The notes under the pieces were generated by a model. That model was not told the origin of the DNA and ran no database searches. It saw nothing but the letters and a program-made list of their open reading frames with translations. Shown piece after piece: positions 1-4,636 of a stretch of DNA of 5,636 nt. Origin of the DNA: Desulfobacteraceae bacterium (GTDB taxonomy: Bacteria; Desulfobacterota; Desulfobacteria; Desulfobacterales; Desulfobacteraceae); assembly GCA_022712835.1 (NCBI GenBank), contig JAFLJU010000334.1:1-5636 (forward strand), read 5' to 3'. A program made the translations under genes and the position numbers. The stretch's first letter is position 1, and each line of letters starts with the position of its first letter.

Positions 1-155
1 ATCAAATCATATGGTTGCCATTGTTCCAGGGCTGTCTTTATGGCACTCAATGCGGCTTTCCCACTTTGAACCCCCTCACAGGTGCCAAAATCGGTACTGA
101 TTCTCATCATTTTTTTCCGACTGACGATTTCATCGTCCACAACAAGAATTTTCAT
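1..155 (-). CDS. CheY-like response regulator, N-terminal part (runs off left edge)
   Basis: Fifty-one complete codons of a receiver domain are visible, beginning MKILVVDDEIVSRKKM. The hydrophobic strand followed by the acidic pair D7-D8 is the Mg2+-binding start of the CheY fold, and SGKAAL at residues 31-36 fits helix 2. The window ends just after PYDL (residues 48-51), about four residues before the expected phosphoacceptor aspartate, so phosphorylation competence and any output domain cannot be judged. The start at 155 is supported by a GAAGGAA Shine-Dalgarno about 8 nt upstream; another ATG at 159 is out of frame and soon meets a stop. By family it should receive phosphate from a histidine kinase in the cytoplasm. 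VDDE.VSRKKM openings are, from memory, common in stand-alone regulators of delta-proteobacteria. It lies 85 bp downstream of the permease gene on the same strand, but a candidate promoter in the gap suggests separate transcription. Confidence 0.88.
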   Translation of the reverse strand, partial: MKILVVDDEIVSRKKMMRISTDFGTCEGVQSGKAALSAIKTALEQWQPYDL

Positions 156-169
156 TCATAATTTCCTTC

Positions 170-181
170 ATTTGTACAAAT
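170..181. promoter_or_regulatory. 12-bp perfect palindrome ATTTGTACAAAT in the response-regulator leader
   Basis: ATTTGTACAAAT is identical to its reverse complement and sits directly upstream of the Shine-Dalgarno of the response regulator gene. It could be an operator bound by a dimeric regulator, or chance in an AT-rich spacer. No family of regulator is implied by the sequence alone. Confidence 0.3.
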
Positions 182-225
182 AATATTTGATGTTTTTGAG
201 TTTGTTTTTTTTTGTTTTCCAAAAG

Positions 226-234
226 AGTATAACA
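226..234 (-). promoter_or_regulatory. Candidate extended -10 promoter for the response regulator
   Basis: On the minus strand the spacer reads TGTTATACT, which matches the extended -10 pattern TGnTATAAT with one mismatch. No good -35 is found at 16-18 bp, as is usual for extended -10 promoters. Transcription would start near 219, giving a leader of roughly 60 nt that contains the palindrome at 170-181. The assignment rests on pattern only. Confidence 0.35.
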
Positions 235-240
235 TATTTT

Positions 241-1110
241 TTATATTTTTGAGTTAATTGTTTTTTTGGGGGGGAACAATGCCAGCCCCACCCCGGATAA
301 AATGGTGGCAGAAGCGATAAAAACCCTCAGGCTCAAGGTCTCTGATAAAAAAAATATCCCGCCGGCCGTTGCAATCACCGGCACGGTCAGTTGGATACTT
401 GCTGCCCGGATCGGGGAGAGTCCTTTTAAGGCCGCATACCAGATGACATAGCCGCAAGCCGAGGCCAGGGTGCCGGAAAGAAAAGCTGCCCAGACACCAA
501 TCCCCCCCATTTCTGGCAGAGAAAAACCCGACAAAAAAAATATCGGTGCAAGTACCAGGGGAACTGCCCAGATAAAATTAAAGGCAGTGGTGGCCACAGG
601 ATTTTGGGTCTGCCTTCCCAGGAGGGAATAGATTCCCCAGGAGATGCCTGCCAGGGTCATTAAACAAGCACCCAGGGGGGAGGGGGCAGACAATCCCGGA
701 AGCACAAGATAAACGAGTCCTGAAAGGGCTAGTACCATGCCTATAATCCGGACAGGCCCTGGCCGTTCTCCGGTCATTACGCCGGCGATGATCATGGTGA
801 TCTGGACCGCACCAAAAAGGATCAGAGCCCCTGTGCCGGCACTAAGGTCCACATAGGCATAGGAAAAGAACAGGGCGTACAGGGCCAGCATCAGGGGCAT
901 GACCCAGGGTGTATGGCCATCCATGGCGGGGAGGGTAAGGGCATTACGACCTGCCATAATTCCCAGGACCACGGCACCGGAAGTCAGACGGATCAGGGTA
1001 AAGGTTCCGGCATCCATACCGCATTCCCCCAGGGCAAATCGGCAAAAAATGGAATTGGCTGCAAATGCCGTCATGGCAAGGCAGGACAGGACAATGGTTT
1101 TAAGGGTCAT
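241..1110 (-). CDS. EamA/DMT-family 10-TM permease
   Basis: A 289-residue inner-membrane protein of the drug/metabolite transporter superfamily, probably a metabolite exporter; the substrate cannot be deduced. Ten hydrophobic segments are visible at about residues 5-25, 35-53, 68-86, 92-112, 119-140, 144-163, 172-193, 205-225, 233-255 and 261-279. They form two five-helix EamA repeats. Each repeat keeps its conserved glutamate after helix 4 or 9 (TGE at 113-115, SE at 256-257), and the opening AANSIFCRFALG is typical of the first repeat. Length is normal for the family. The start at 1110 (MTLKTIV) is preferred because GGAG lies 5 nt upstream and the first helix follows at once. In-frame ATGs at 1137 and 1206 would add a lysine-rich, AT-rich extension untypical of the family. 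The last codons run through C7 and A7 homopolymers (minus strand). It is divergent from mtnP; no terminator is evident after the stop. Confidence 0.9.
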   Translation of the reverse strand: MTLKTIVLSCLAMTAFAANSIFCRFALGECGMDAGTFTLIRLTSGAVVLGIMAGRNALTLPAMDGHTPWVMPLMLALYALFFSYAYVDLSAGTGALILFGAVQITMIIAGVMTGERPGPVRIIGMVLALSGLVYLVLPGLSAPSPLGACLMTLAGISWGIYSLLGRQTQNPVATTAFNFIWAVPLVLAPIFFLSGFSLPEMGGIGVWAAFLSGTLASACGYVIWYAALKGLSPIRAASIQLTVPVIATAGGIFFLSETLSLRVFIASATILSGVGLALFPPKKTINSKI

Positions 1111-1115
1111 CTCAA

Positions 1116-1119
1116 CTCC
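1116..1119 (-). promoter_or_regulatory. Ribosome binding site deciding the permease start
   Basis: GGAG on the minus strand lies 5 nt before the ATG at 1110. The upstream in-frame candidates at 1137 and 1206 have weaker purine-rich leaders, so this site sets the chosen start. Confidence 0.65.
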
Positions 1120-1282
1120 AAAGGATTTAGATAACATAATTTTTTTAAGCTCTTTTTTTAATTTTTGTTTCCATGGATATAATAAATTAGGAACAATGTA
1201 TACCATGAAATCAATTCTCTTTGGGTAAAAATTTGGTTAGGCCAGGGGAGGGGGGAGTCCGGTGAAGTCCCTCTTCTATTGT

Positions 1283-1309
1283 GGGTTTTGGGGGGGATTT
1301 CGGGGAGGG
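1283..1309 (+). other. G-quadruplex-pattern G-run cluster
   Basis: Four guanine runs (1283-1285, 1290-1296, 1302-1305, 1307-1309) are separated by TTTT, ATTTC and A. This satisfies the usual pattern of four runs of at least three G with loops of 1-7 nt. Two more runs (1245-1248 and 1250-1255) lie just upstream. The motif is on the mtnP coding strand, upstream of its candidate promoter. Folding in the cell is not shown. Confidence 0.5.
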
Positions 1310-1343
1310 ATTCCTGAACCAAAGACTTGATAACTTATTCCAT

Positions 1344-1374
1344 TTGTGATAGGCGCAGAGGAAGGATATATAAA
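1344..1374 (+). promoter_or_regulatory. Possible sigma-70-type promoter for mtnP-apt
   Basis: TTGTGA at 1344-1349 (4 of 6 to TTGACA) is followed after 17 bp by TATATA at 1367-1372 (4 of 6), or after 19 bp by TATAAA at 1369-1374 (5 of 6). Transcription would start near 1380 and leave a leader of about 60 nt. The match is modest in an AT-rich stretch. Confidence 0.3.
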
Positions 1375-1439
1375 AAAAATAATGCAAGTTTGTATCTGAT
1401 ATTTGCAGTTTAGTTGCACATACACATAAGGAGAGCAAG

Positions 1440-2189
1440 ATGACAGTGGTTGGCATAATCGGCGGGTCTGGGTTGGATGATCCTGATATTTTGAAAGATT
1501 CAAAGGAAATTGAAATTCAAACCCCCTATGGTACGCCGTCCTCAACTTTTTTGGCTGGCAGCATCAAGGGGGTGGACACCCTGATTCTTGCCCGGCATGG
1601 CAGGCGACACCAGTTCAGCCCCACCCAGGTCAACAACCGGGCCAATATTGACGCTCTAAAGCGGGCCGGTGCCACCCATATAATCGCCACCACCGCCTGC
1701 GGCAGTCTGAAACAAGAAATTGACCGGGGTCACCTGGTGGTGCTTGATCAGTTCATTGATTTTACACGGTTCCGTAAAAATACCTTTGCGGATTCTTTTG
1801 AAGGCGGGGCGGTTCACACGGCCATGGCCCATCCTTTTGACCGGAACCTTGGCCAAAAATTGTATGAATCGGCAAAAGTCCTGGGTCTTGCCGTCCATGA
1901 ACGGGGTTGCGTGGTTACCATTGAAGGGCCGCGATTTTCCACCGTGGCGGAATCCAAAATGTTTCGTCTCTGGGGGGCAGATGTGATCAACATGTCCACG
2001 GCCCCCGAGGCCATGCTTGCCAATGAGGCCGGTATCCCCTATGCTGCGATTGCCATGGCAACGGATTATGACTGCTGGAAAGAGGATGAGGCCCCGGTGA
2101 CCTGGGATGAAATTCTTGCCGTGTTTAATCGGAATGCAGACAATGTAAAAAAATTAATCGTCAATACCATTGGCAGTATCGATCAATAA
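1440..2189 (+). CDS. mtnP: S-methyl-5'-thioadenosine phosphorylase
   Basis: This cytoplasmic enzyme splits 5'-methylthioadenosine (MTA) with phosphate into adenine and 5-methylthioribose-1-phosphate, the first step of MTA salvage. The 249-residue protein aligns closely with human MTAP as I recall it. It has the phosphate loop IIGGSGLDDPDIL (residues 6-18, with Ser10 where human has Thr18), ARHGRRH (51-57), TTACGSL (84-90), EGPRFSTVAES (162-172) and INMS (183-186). ATDYDCWKE lies at 207-215. Met185 and the pair Asp209/Asp211 correspond to human Met196, Asp220 and Asp222; the aspartates bind the 6-amino side of adenine. That separates it from 6-oxopurine phosphorylases, which have Asn there. 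Methylthioinosine phosphorylase is the main alternative and is disfavoured by the DYD motif. The start is fixed by AAGGAG 6 nt upstream. The apt gene follows after 28 nt, which supports adenine recycling as its role. Confidence 0.93.
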   Translation: MTVVGIIGGSGLDDPDILKDSKEIEIQTPYGTPSSTFLAGSIKGVDTLILARHGRRHQFSPTQVNNRANIDALKRAGATHIIATTACGSLKQEIDRGHLVVLDQFIDFTRFRKNTFADSFEGGAVHTAMAHPFDRNLGQKLYESAKVLGLAVHERGCVVTIEGPRFSTVAESKMFRLWGADVINMSTAPEAMLANEAGIPYAAIAMATDYDCWKEDEAPVTWDEILAVFNRNADNVKKLIVNTIGSIDQ

Positions 2190-2217
2190 CCCTTAAACCC
2201 GGAGAATAATAGAGAAG

Positions 2218-2739
2218 ATGGATTTAAAAGAAACAATCAGAAGCATTTCAGACTGGCCCATTAAAGGGGTTATTTTTAGAGACCTGACCACATTGATGCA
2301 GGATCCTAGCGCATTCAAGGAATCTTGCGATATATTGTACAATCGCTACAAGGATATGGGCATTGACAAGATTGTTGGAATTGATGCCAGGGGATTTGTA
2401 TTTGGTGCGGTCCTGGCCTATAAAATGGGCATCGGGTTTGTGCCGGTTCGGAAAAAAGGAAAATTGCCCTGTAAAACCATCCAGGAAACCTATGATCTGG
2501 AATATGGGTCAGATACCCTTGAAATCCATGAAGATGCCATTAAAAAAGGGGAAAAGGTCATTGTTGTGGATGATTTAATTGCCACGGGTGGAACTGTGGG
2601 GGCCACGGTCAAACTGGTTGAAACGCTGGGGGCCCAATTGATAGAATGTGCCTTTATCGTGGAACTGCCCGACCTTATGGGCAGAAGTAAGATTCCCGGT
2701 GTCAAGGTGTTTGCCATCACCCAATTTGAAGGTGAATAG
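2218..2739 (+). CDS. apt: Adenine phosphoribosyltransferase
   Basis: This cytoplasmic enzyme joins adenine to PRPP, giving AMP and pyrophosphate. The 173-residue length is standard. Visible hallmarks are FPIKG-like WPIKGVIFRDLTTL (residues 13-26), GIDARGFVFGAVLA (54-67), and the flexible catalytic loop VPVRKKGKLP (75-84) continuing to YDLEYGSDTLE, with Glu95 in the position of the active-site glutamate. The PRPP-binding motif VIVVDDLIATGGT lies at 114-126, with the acidic pair D118-D119. It sits 28 nt behind mtnP on the same strand with no promoter or terminator between, so the two are almost certainly cotranscribed: MtnP supplies adenine and Apt consumes it. The RBS is weak or badly spaced (GGAG 13 nt upstream, AGAGAAG adjoining the ATG), so translation may depend partly on coupling or be lower than for mtnP. 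An intrinsic terminator follows the stop. Confidence 0.95.
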   Translation: MDLKETIRSISDWPIKGVIFRDLTTLMQDPSAFKESCDILYNRYKDMGIDKIVGIDARGFVFGAVLAYKMGIGFVPVRKKGKLPCKTIQETYDLEYGSDTLEIHEDAIKKGEKVIVVDDLIATGGTVGATVKLVETLGAQLIECAFIVELPDLMGRSKIPGVKVFAITQFEGE

Positions 2740-2753
2740 ACTTAAGCGTTTAG

Positions 2754-2790
2754 CGGGTTGAAATAATCAGGGCTCGACCTGTTTTTTTTT
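2754..2790 (+). terminator. Intrinsic terminator after apt, adjoining the next gene's RBS
   Basis: CGGGTTGA (2754-2761) pairs with TCGACCTG (2774-2781) in an 8-bp stem with two G-U pairs and a 12-nt loop. Nine T residues (2782-2790) follow at once. The very next bases, AAAGGAG, are the Shine-Dalgarno of the lipoprotein gene, so no promoter fits between the terminator and that gene. Confidence 0.7.
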
Positions 2791-2802
2791 AAAGGAGATA
2801 AT

Positions 2803-3273
2803 ATGGAAAAAAGCTTGTGTAAATCAAACCAGGGGCGCCTGGGATGGTTCATCGTGATTTTGTCGTTATTTTTAATCGGTTGTGTGGGGGTATCGGGAAA
2901 ATTAAAGTCCAATCCCGCACTGCTGGAACAATACCGCGGCGGGGCCTTGTCCAAAACCTATAATTACTATTATTGCGGTCGCTCTTCTATACCCTATGCG
3001 GTTGTTGGGATTGACAATACCTATGGGTTCAATGACAGGCTTTGGTTTAAAATTGAAACTGAACAGGCAGTGTATGAAAAGATCAGCAATCTGAGTGATC
3101 TTCATATAGATAGTGGTCCCATTGTCGGTTCCGATATCCTGGATGAGCAGGGGAACAAAATAGGCGTCTGGTTTTCTCGTTACCGCTACACTCCGGTTCG
3201 GGTGGATAATGAAAGTCGCATGGTGGAGGTGTTCAATCCCTATAAGCCCAATGGAGATAGGGGAAACTTATAA
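2803..3273 (+). CDS. Predicted small lipoprotein, function unknown
   Basis: A 156-residue precursor. Residues 1-14 carry positive charges (K3, K7, R12), 15-26 are hydrophobic (WFIVILSLFLIG), and LIGC at 24-27 is a clear lipobox, predicting signal peptidase II cleavage and lipid attachment at Cys27. The next residue is Val rather than Asp, which by the E. coli rule predicts the outer membrane. The mature part has about 130 residues. It has a tyrosine-rich YNYYYCGRSSIPYAVVGI stretch (53-70), then NDRLWFKIE (77-85) and IGVWFSRYRYTPVRV (120-134). I recall similar small lipoproteins with a Y-Y-x-G-x-P-x-A-x-x-G-I core in sulfate reducers, all uncharacterised. The start is firm: AAAGGAG lies 6 nt upstream. 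Its promoter is unclear because an apt terminator ends immediately before the RBS. Its stop is 4 bp from the stop of the convergent gene. Confidence 0.8.
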   Translation: MEKSLCKSNQGRLGWFIVILSLFLIGCVGVSGKLKSNPALLEQYRGGALSKTYNYYYCGRSSIPYAVVGIDNTYGFNDRLWFKIETEQAVYEKISNLSDLHIDSGPIVGSDILDEQGNKIGVWFSRYRYTPVRVDNESRMVEVFNPYKPNGDRGNL

Positions 3274-3277
3274 TCGT

Positions 3278-3988
3278 TTAGGAAATTTCTCCATATCCTT
3301 CAAGCAGTTTGAAAAGCTTCAGGGCTTTTTCCAAAAATTTGTCTTTTCCCAAAAGGGTGATCCGAGACTCTCCTGACGGCATCTTTTGTGTCTCAATCAG
3401 GTTGAAATTTTCCATTGTGGTCAGACCGGCCATGATCTCTTTCTCTTGTTTTAAGAGGATTCCGGCAATGGCAGTGATGGTCTCTTGATATAAAAGCTCA
3501 GACCGGTCATGGATACGAAGAAGGTCCAGTATCCGGGCAATGCTTTCCAAAGTTTCCGGTTTGTTGGAGGAGTTGGCGGTAAATTCATGGAGACGACCTG
3601 CTATGGCCACAAGACAGGTGGAGATTACCTTGGGGGATTGTTTCATATAGGAATCAAAAACTTCCTTGGGAATCCGCATCATCTGGGAATCTTCAATGGC
3701 GGTTGCCGTGGCCGTTCGGACATGATTTCCCAGAATCAGGGCCATCTCTCCGAAAACACATTCTTCTCCCAGGGTGGTCAATATCAGTTTCTTGCCATCC
3801 TCCCGGATGGAAATCTCCACCCCACCCTTTTGGATGGTATAGGCGGTATCTCCCCTGGCGCCTTCGGAAAAAATTACATCCCCCTTATTAAAGGCCTGTA
3901 CCTCAAACGTAGCCGCGGTTGAAACCGGCTGTGATTCGGGTCTGTTCTTGATATATTCCATAAATGGTGTAAAGTTTTTGGTCTGCAT
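3278..3988 (-). CDS. Crp-like cyclic-nucleotide-binding protein, possibly a transcription regulator
   Basis: A 236-residue soluble protein. Residues 25-135 form a cNMP-binding beta-barrel: FNKGDVIFSEGARGDTAYTI (33-52), then the phosphate-binding cassette FGEMAL...VRTATATA (79-97). Glu81 and Arg91 have the same 10-residue spacing as E. coli Crp Glu72 and Arg82, the ribose and phosphate contacts; Thr92 replaces Ser83. A nucleotide ligand is therefore plausible. A helical connector is expected around 120-160. The C-terminal part (about 165-215, ITAIAGILLKQEKEIMAGLTTMENFNLIE) can be laid over the Crp helix-turn-helix but lacks the usual small-residue turn and the S/R-R-E-T recognition core, so DNA binding is uncertain. 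RBS-like AAGG and AGGT precede the ATG. It is divergent from the 120-residue gene and convergent, 4 bp apart, with the lipoprotein gene; neither arrangement reveals its target. Confidence 0.82.
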   Translation of the reverse strand: MQTKNFTPFMEYIKNRPESQPVSTAATFEVQAFNKGDVIFSEGARGDTAYTIQKGGVEISIREDGKKLILTTLGEECVFGEMALILGNHVRTATATAIEDSQMMRIPKEVFDSYMKQSPKVISTCLVAIAGRLHEFTANSSNKPETLESIARILDLLRIHDRSELLYQETITAIAGILLKQEKEIMAGLTTMENFNLIETQKMPSGESRITLLGKDKFLEKALKLFKLLEGYGEIS

Positions 3989-4129
3989 TTTACCTGCCTT
4001 GTTAGTAGAGTTGGATCATAGACACCCATATAAGGTCAAGAATATCAGAAAAAAATGGGGAAAATGCAAGGAAAAAATAAATGATAGATCTGTTCAGGCA
4101 ATGGGTGAAGGTAAATTTAGAATCTTTGC

Positions 4130-4158
4130 TTGAACTTGCGCCTTGAAAAAGGTAATAA
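4130..4158 (+). promoter_or_regulatory. Candidate promoter for the 120-residue protein gene
   Basis: TTGAAC (4130-4135, 4 of 6) and TAATAA (4153-4158, 4 of 6) are separated by exactly 17 bp. Transcription would start near 4165 and give a leader of about 50 nt holding a small inverted repeat. This is the best pair I found in the 229-bp divergent spacer (3989-4217), but it is weak. No promoter for the minus-strand gene stands out. Confidence 0.3.
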
Positions 4159-4168
4159 AGAGGGCAAT

Positions 4169-4185
4169 CCTGATGCGTGGTCAGG
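4169..4185. repeat. Short inverted repeat CCTGA-N7-TCAGG in the leader
   Basis: The two 5-bp arms (4169-4173 and 4181-4185) flank TGCGTGG. It lies just downstream of the candidate start site and upstream of the Shine-Dalgarno, where an operator would block transcription. No T-tract follows, so it is not a terminator. It may be chance. Confidence 0.25.
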
Positions 4186-4205
4186 TATTTATTAACACAA
4201 ATAAT

Positions 4206-4209
4206 GGAG
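4206..4209 (+). promoter_or_regulatory. Ribosome binding site deciding the start of the 120-residue protein
   Basis: GGAG lies 8 nt before the ATG at 4218. The longer in-frame reading from 4143 begins inside the candidate promoter spacer and has no purine-rich leader, so 4218 is chosen. Confidence 0.6.
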
Positions 4210-4217
4210 ACAACCCC

Positions 4218-4580
4218 ATGGGCGATAACGGCGGAGCACCAAACAATCTTGATTTTCAGGTCGACAAAACTAATCTTTATAGAGAAATATCTGTTACAGA
4301 TCTTAAAATTGCCAATATCCGGCAATTGATTCCCATGAATGTGGATGGCACAGATGATACCAGCCGGGAAACCATTTTCATCGGTAATACCCAGCTTGGC
4401 ACCCCCCAGGGTCCCATTCCCATGCAGGCCAAACTTGAGGCCACCACCATGGAAGAAGCCATGGATCAGTTTCCCAAGGCCATGGAATTGGAAACCCAGA
4501 AGGTGATTGAAAATTTCAAGCGCATGGAAGCCCAGCAGAAAAGCGAAAAATCCAACATTATTATGCCGGGAATGAATTAG
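4218..4580 (+). CDS. Conserved small cytoplasmic protein of unknown function
   Basis: A 120-residue soluble protein starting MGDNGGAPNNLDFQVDKTNL. No signal peptide, membrane segment or cysteine is present. The core (residues 12-90) has YREISVTDLKIANIRQLIP, then DGTDDTSRETIFIGNTQLGTPQGPIPMQAKLEA. The rest is predicted helical and charged (TTMEEAMDQFPKAMELETQKVIENFKRMEAQQ), ending in a short hydrophobic-proline tail (IIMPGMN). I recognise the pattern 'D..NLYRE...TDLK...IR.L.P...DGT.D.SR...F.G.TQL.....GP.P.QA.L.A.T.EEA...FP.A' from hypothetical 'cytoplasmic protein' entries in delta-proteobacteria, but know no function. The start is chosen for GGAG 8 nt upstream; the frame is open further upstream to 4143 without an RBS. 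It appears to be a single-gene unit, with its own candidate promoter and a strong terminator 19 nt after the stop. Confidence 0.8.
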   Translation: MGDNGGAPNNLDFQVDKTNLYREISVTDLKIANIRQLIPMNVDGTDDTSRETIFIGNTQLGTPQGPIPMQAKLEATTMEEAMDQFPKAMELETQKVIENFKRMEAQQKSEKSNIIMPGMN

Positions 4581-4599
4581 TCCTGATTTTATAGGGTTG

Positions 4600-4636
4600 T
4601 CCCGGAGGGTAGTTCTGCCTCCCGGGAATTTTGTTT
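4600..4636 (+). terminator. Intrinsic terminator after the 120-residue protein gene
   Basis: TCCCGGAGG (4600-4608) pairs with CCTCCCGGGA (4618-4627) through nine pairs with one bulged C, around a 9-nt loop, and TTTTGTTT follows at 4629-4636. The T-tract runs two bases into the stop codon of the convergent topoisomerase gene. On the minus strand the same hairpin lacks a T-tract, so it is mainly a plus-strand terminator. Confidence 0.82.

Larger units (their letters stand above)
1111..1439. other. 329-bp divergent intergenic region between the permease and mtnP
   Basis: No credible gene is seen. The left part (about 1111-1240) is AT-rich with T and A tracts and must hold the permease promoter and leader, though no -35/-10 pair stands out. 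The minus-strand frame stays open up to 1206, giving only an unlikely N-terminal extension of the permease. The middle (1245-1309) is very G-rich on the plus strand. The right part (1310-1439) is AT-rich again and carries a possible mtnP promoter, a trio of TGCAA/TTGCA elements, and the mtnP Shine-Dalgarno AAGGAG at 1428-1433. Confidence 0.7.

Noticed and set aside
1111..1206. N-terminal extension of the permease to in-frame ATGs at 1137 or 1206
   Set aside because: It adds a lysine-rich stretch before helix 1 that the family does not have, while GGAG with 5-nt spacing precedes the ATG at 1110.
899..1228. Plus-strand open frame opposite the permease gene
   Set aside because: Antisense shadow of a confident membrane protein; its translation shows no domain.
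1345..1360. Crp-type site TGTGA-N6 upstream of mtnP
   Set aside because: Only the left half-site fits; the right half reads CAGAG instead of TCACA.
1310..1439. SAM-sensing riboswitch before mtnP
   Set aside because: The leader is short and AT-rich, with no multi-helix junction or conserved SAM-riboswitch core that I could see.
1211..1545. Minus-strand open frames in the mtnP leader and 5' end
   Set aside because: They overlap the well-supported mtnP start, have low-complexity or random-looking composition, and show no RBS or recognisable domain.
4143..4217. Longer start for the 120-residue protein
   Set aside because: The 25 extra residues do not match the family pattern I recall, no RBS precedes 4143, and the region overlaps the candidate promoter.
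4002..4325. Minus-strand open frame over the divergent spacer and the start of the 120-residue gene
   Set aside because: It overlaps the conserved plus-strand coding region and has no RBS or family resemblance.
4216..4486. Frequent CCATGG across the window (for example at about 4217, 4449, 4461 and 4482)
   Set aside because: Explained by GCC or ACC codons followed by ATG in methionine-rich coding stretches; the copies have no regular spacing.
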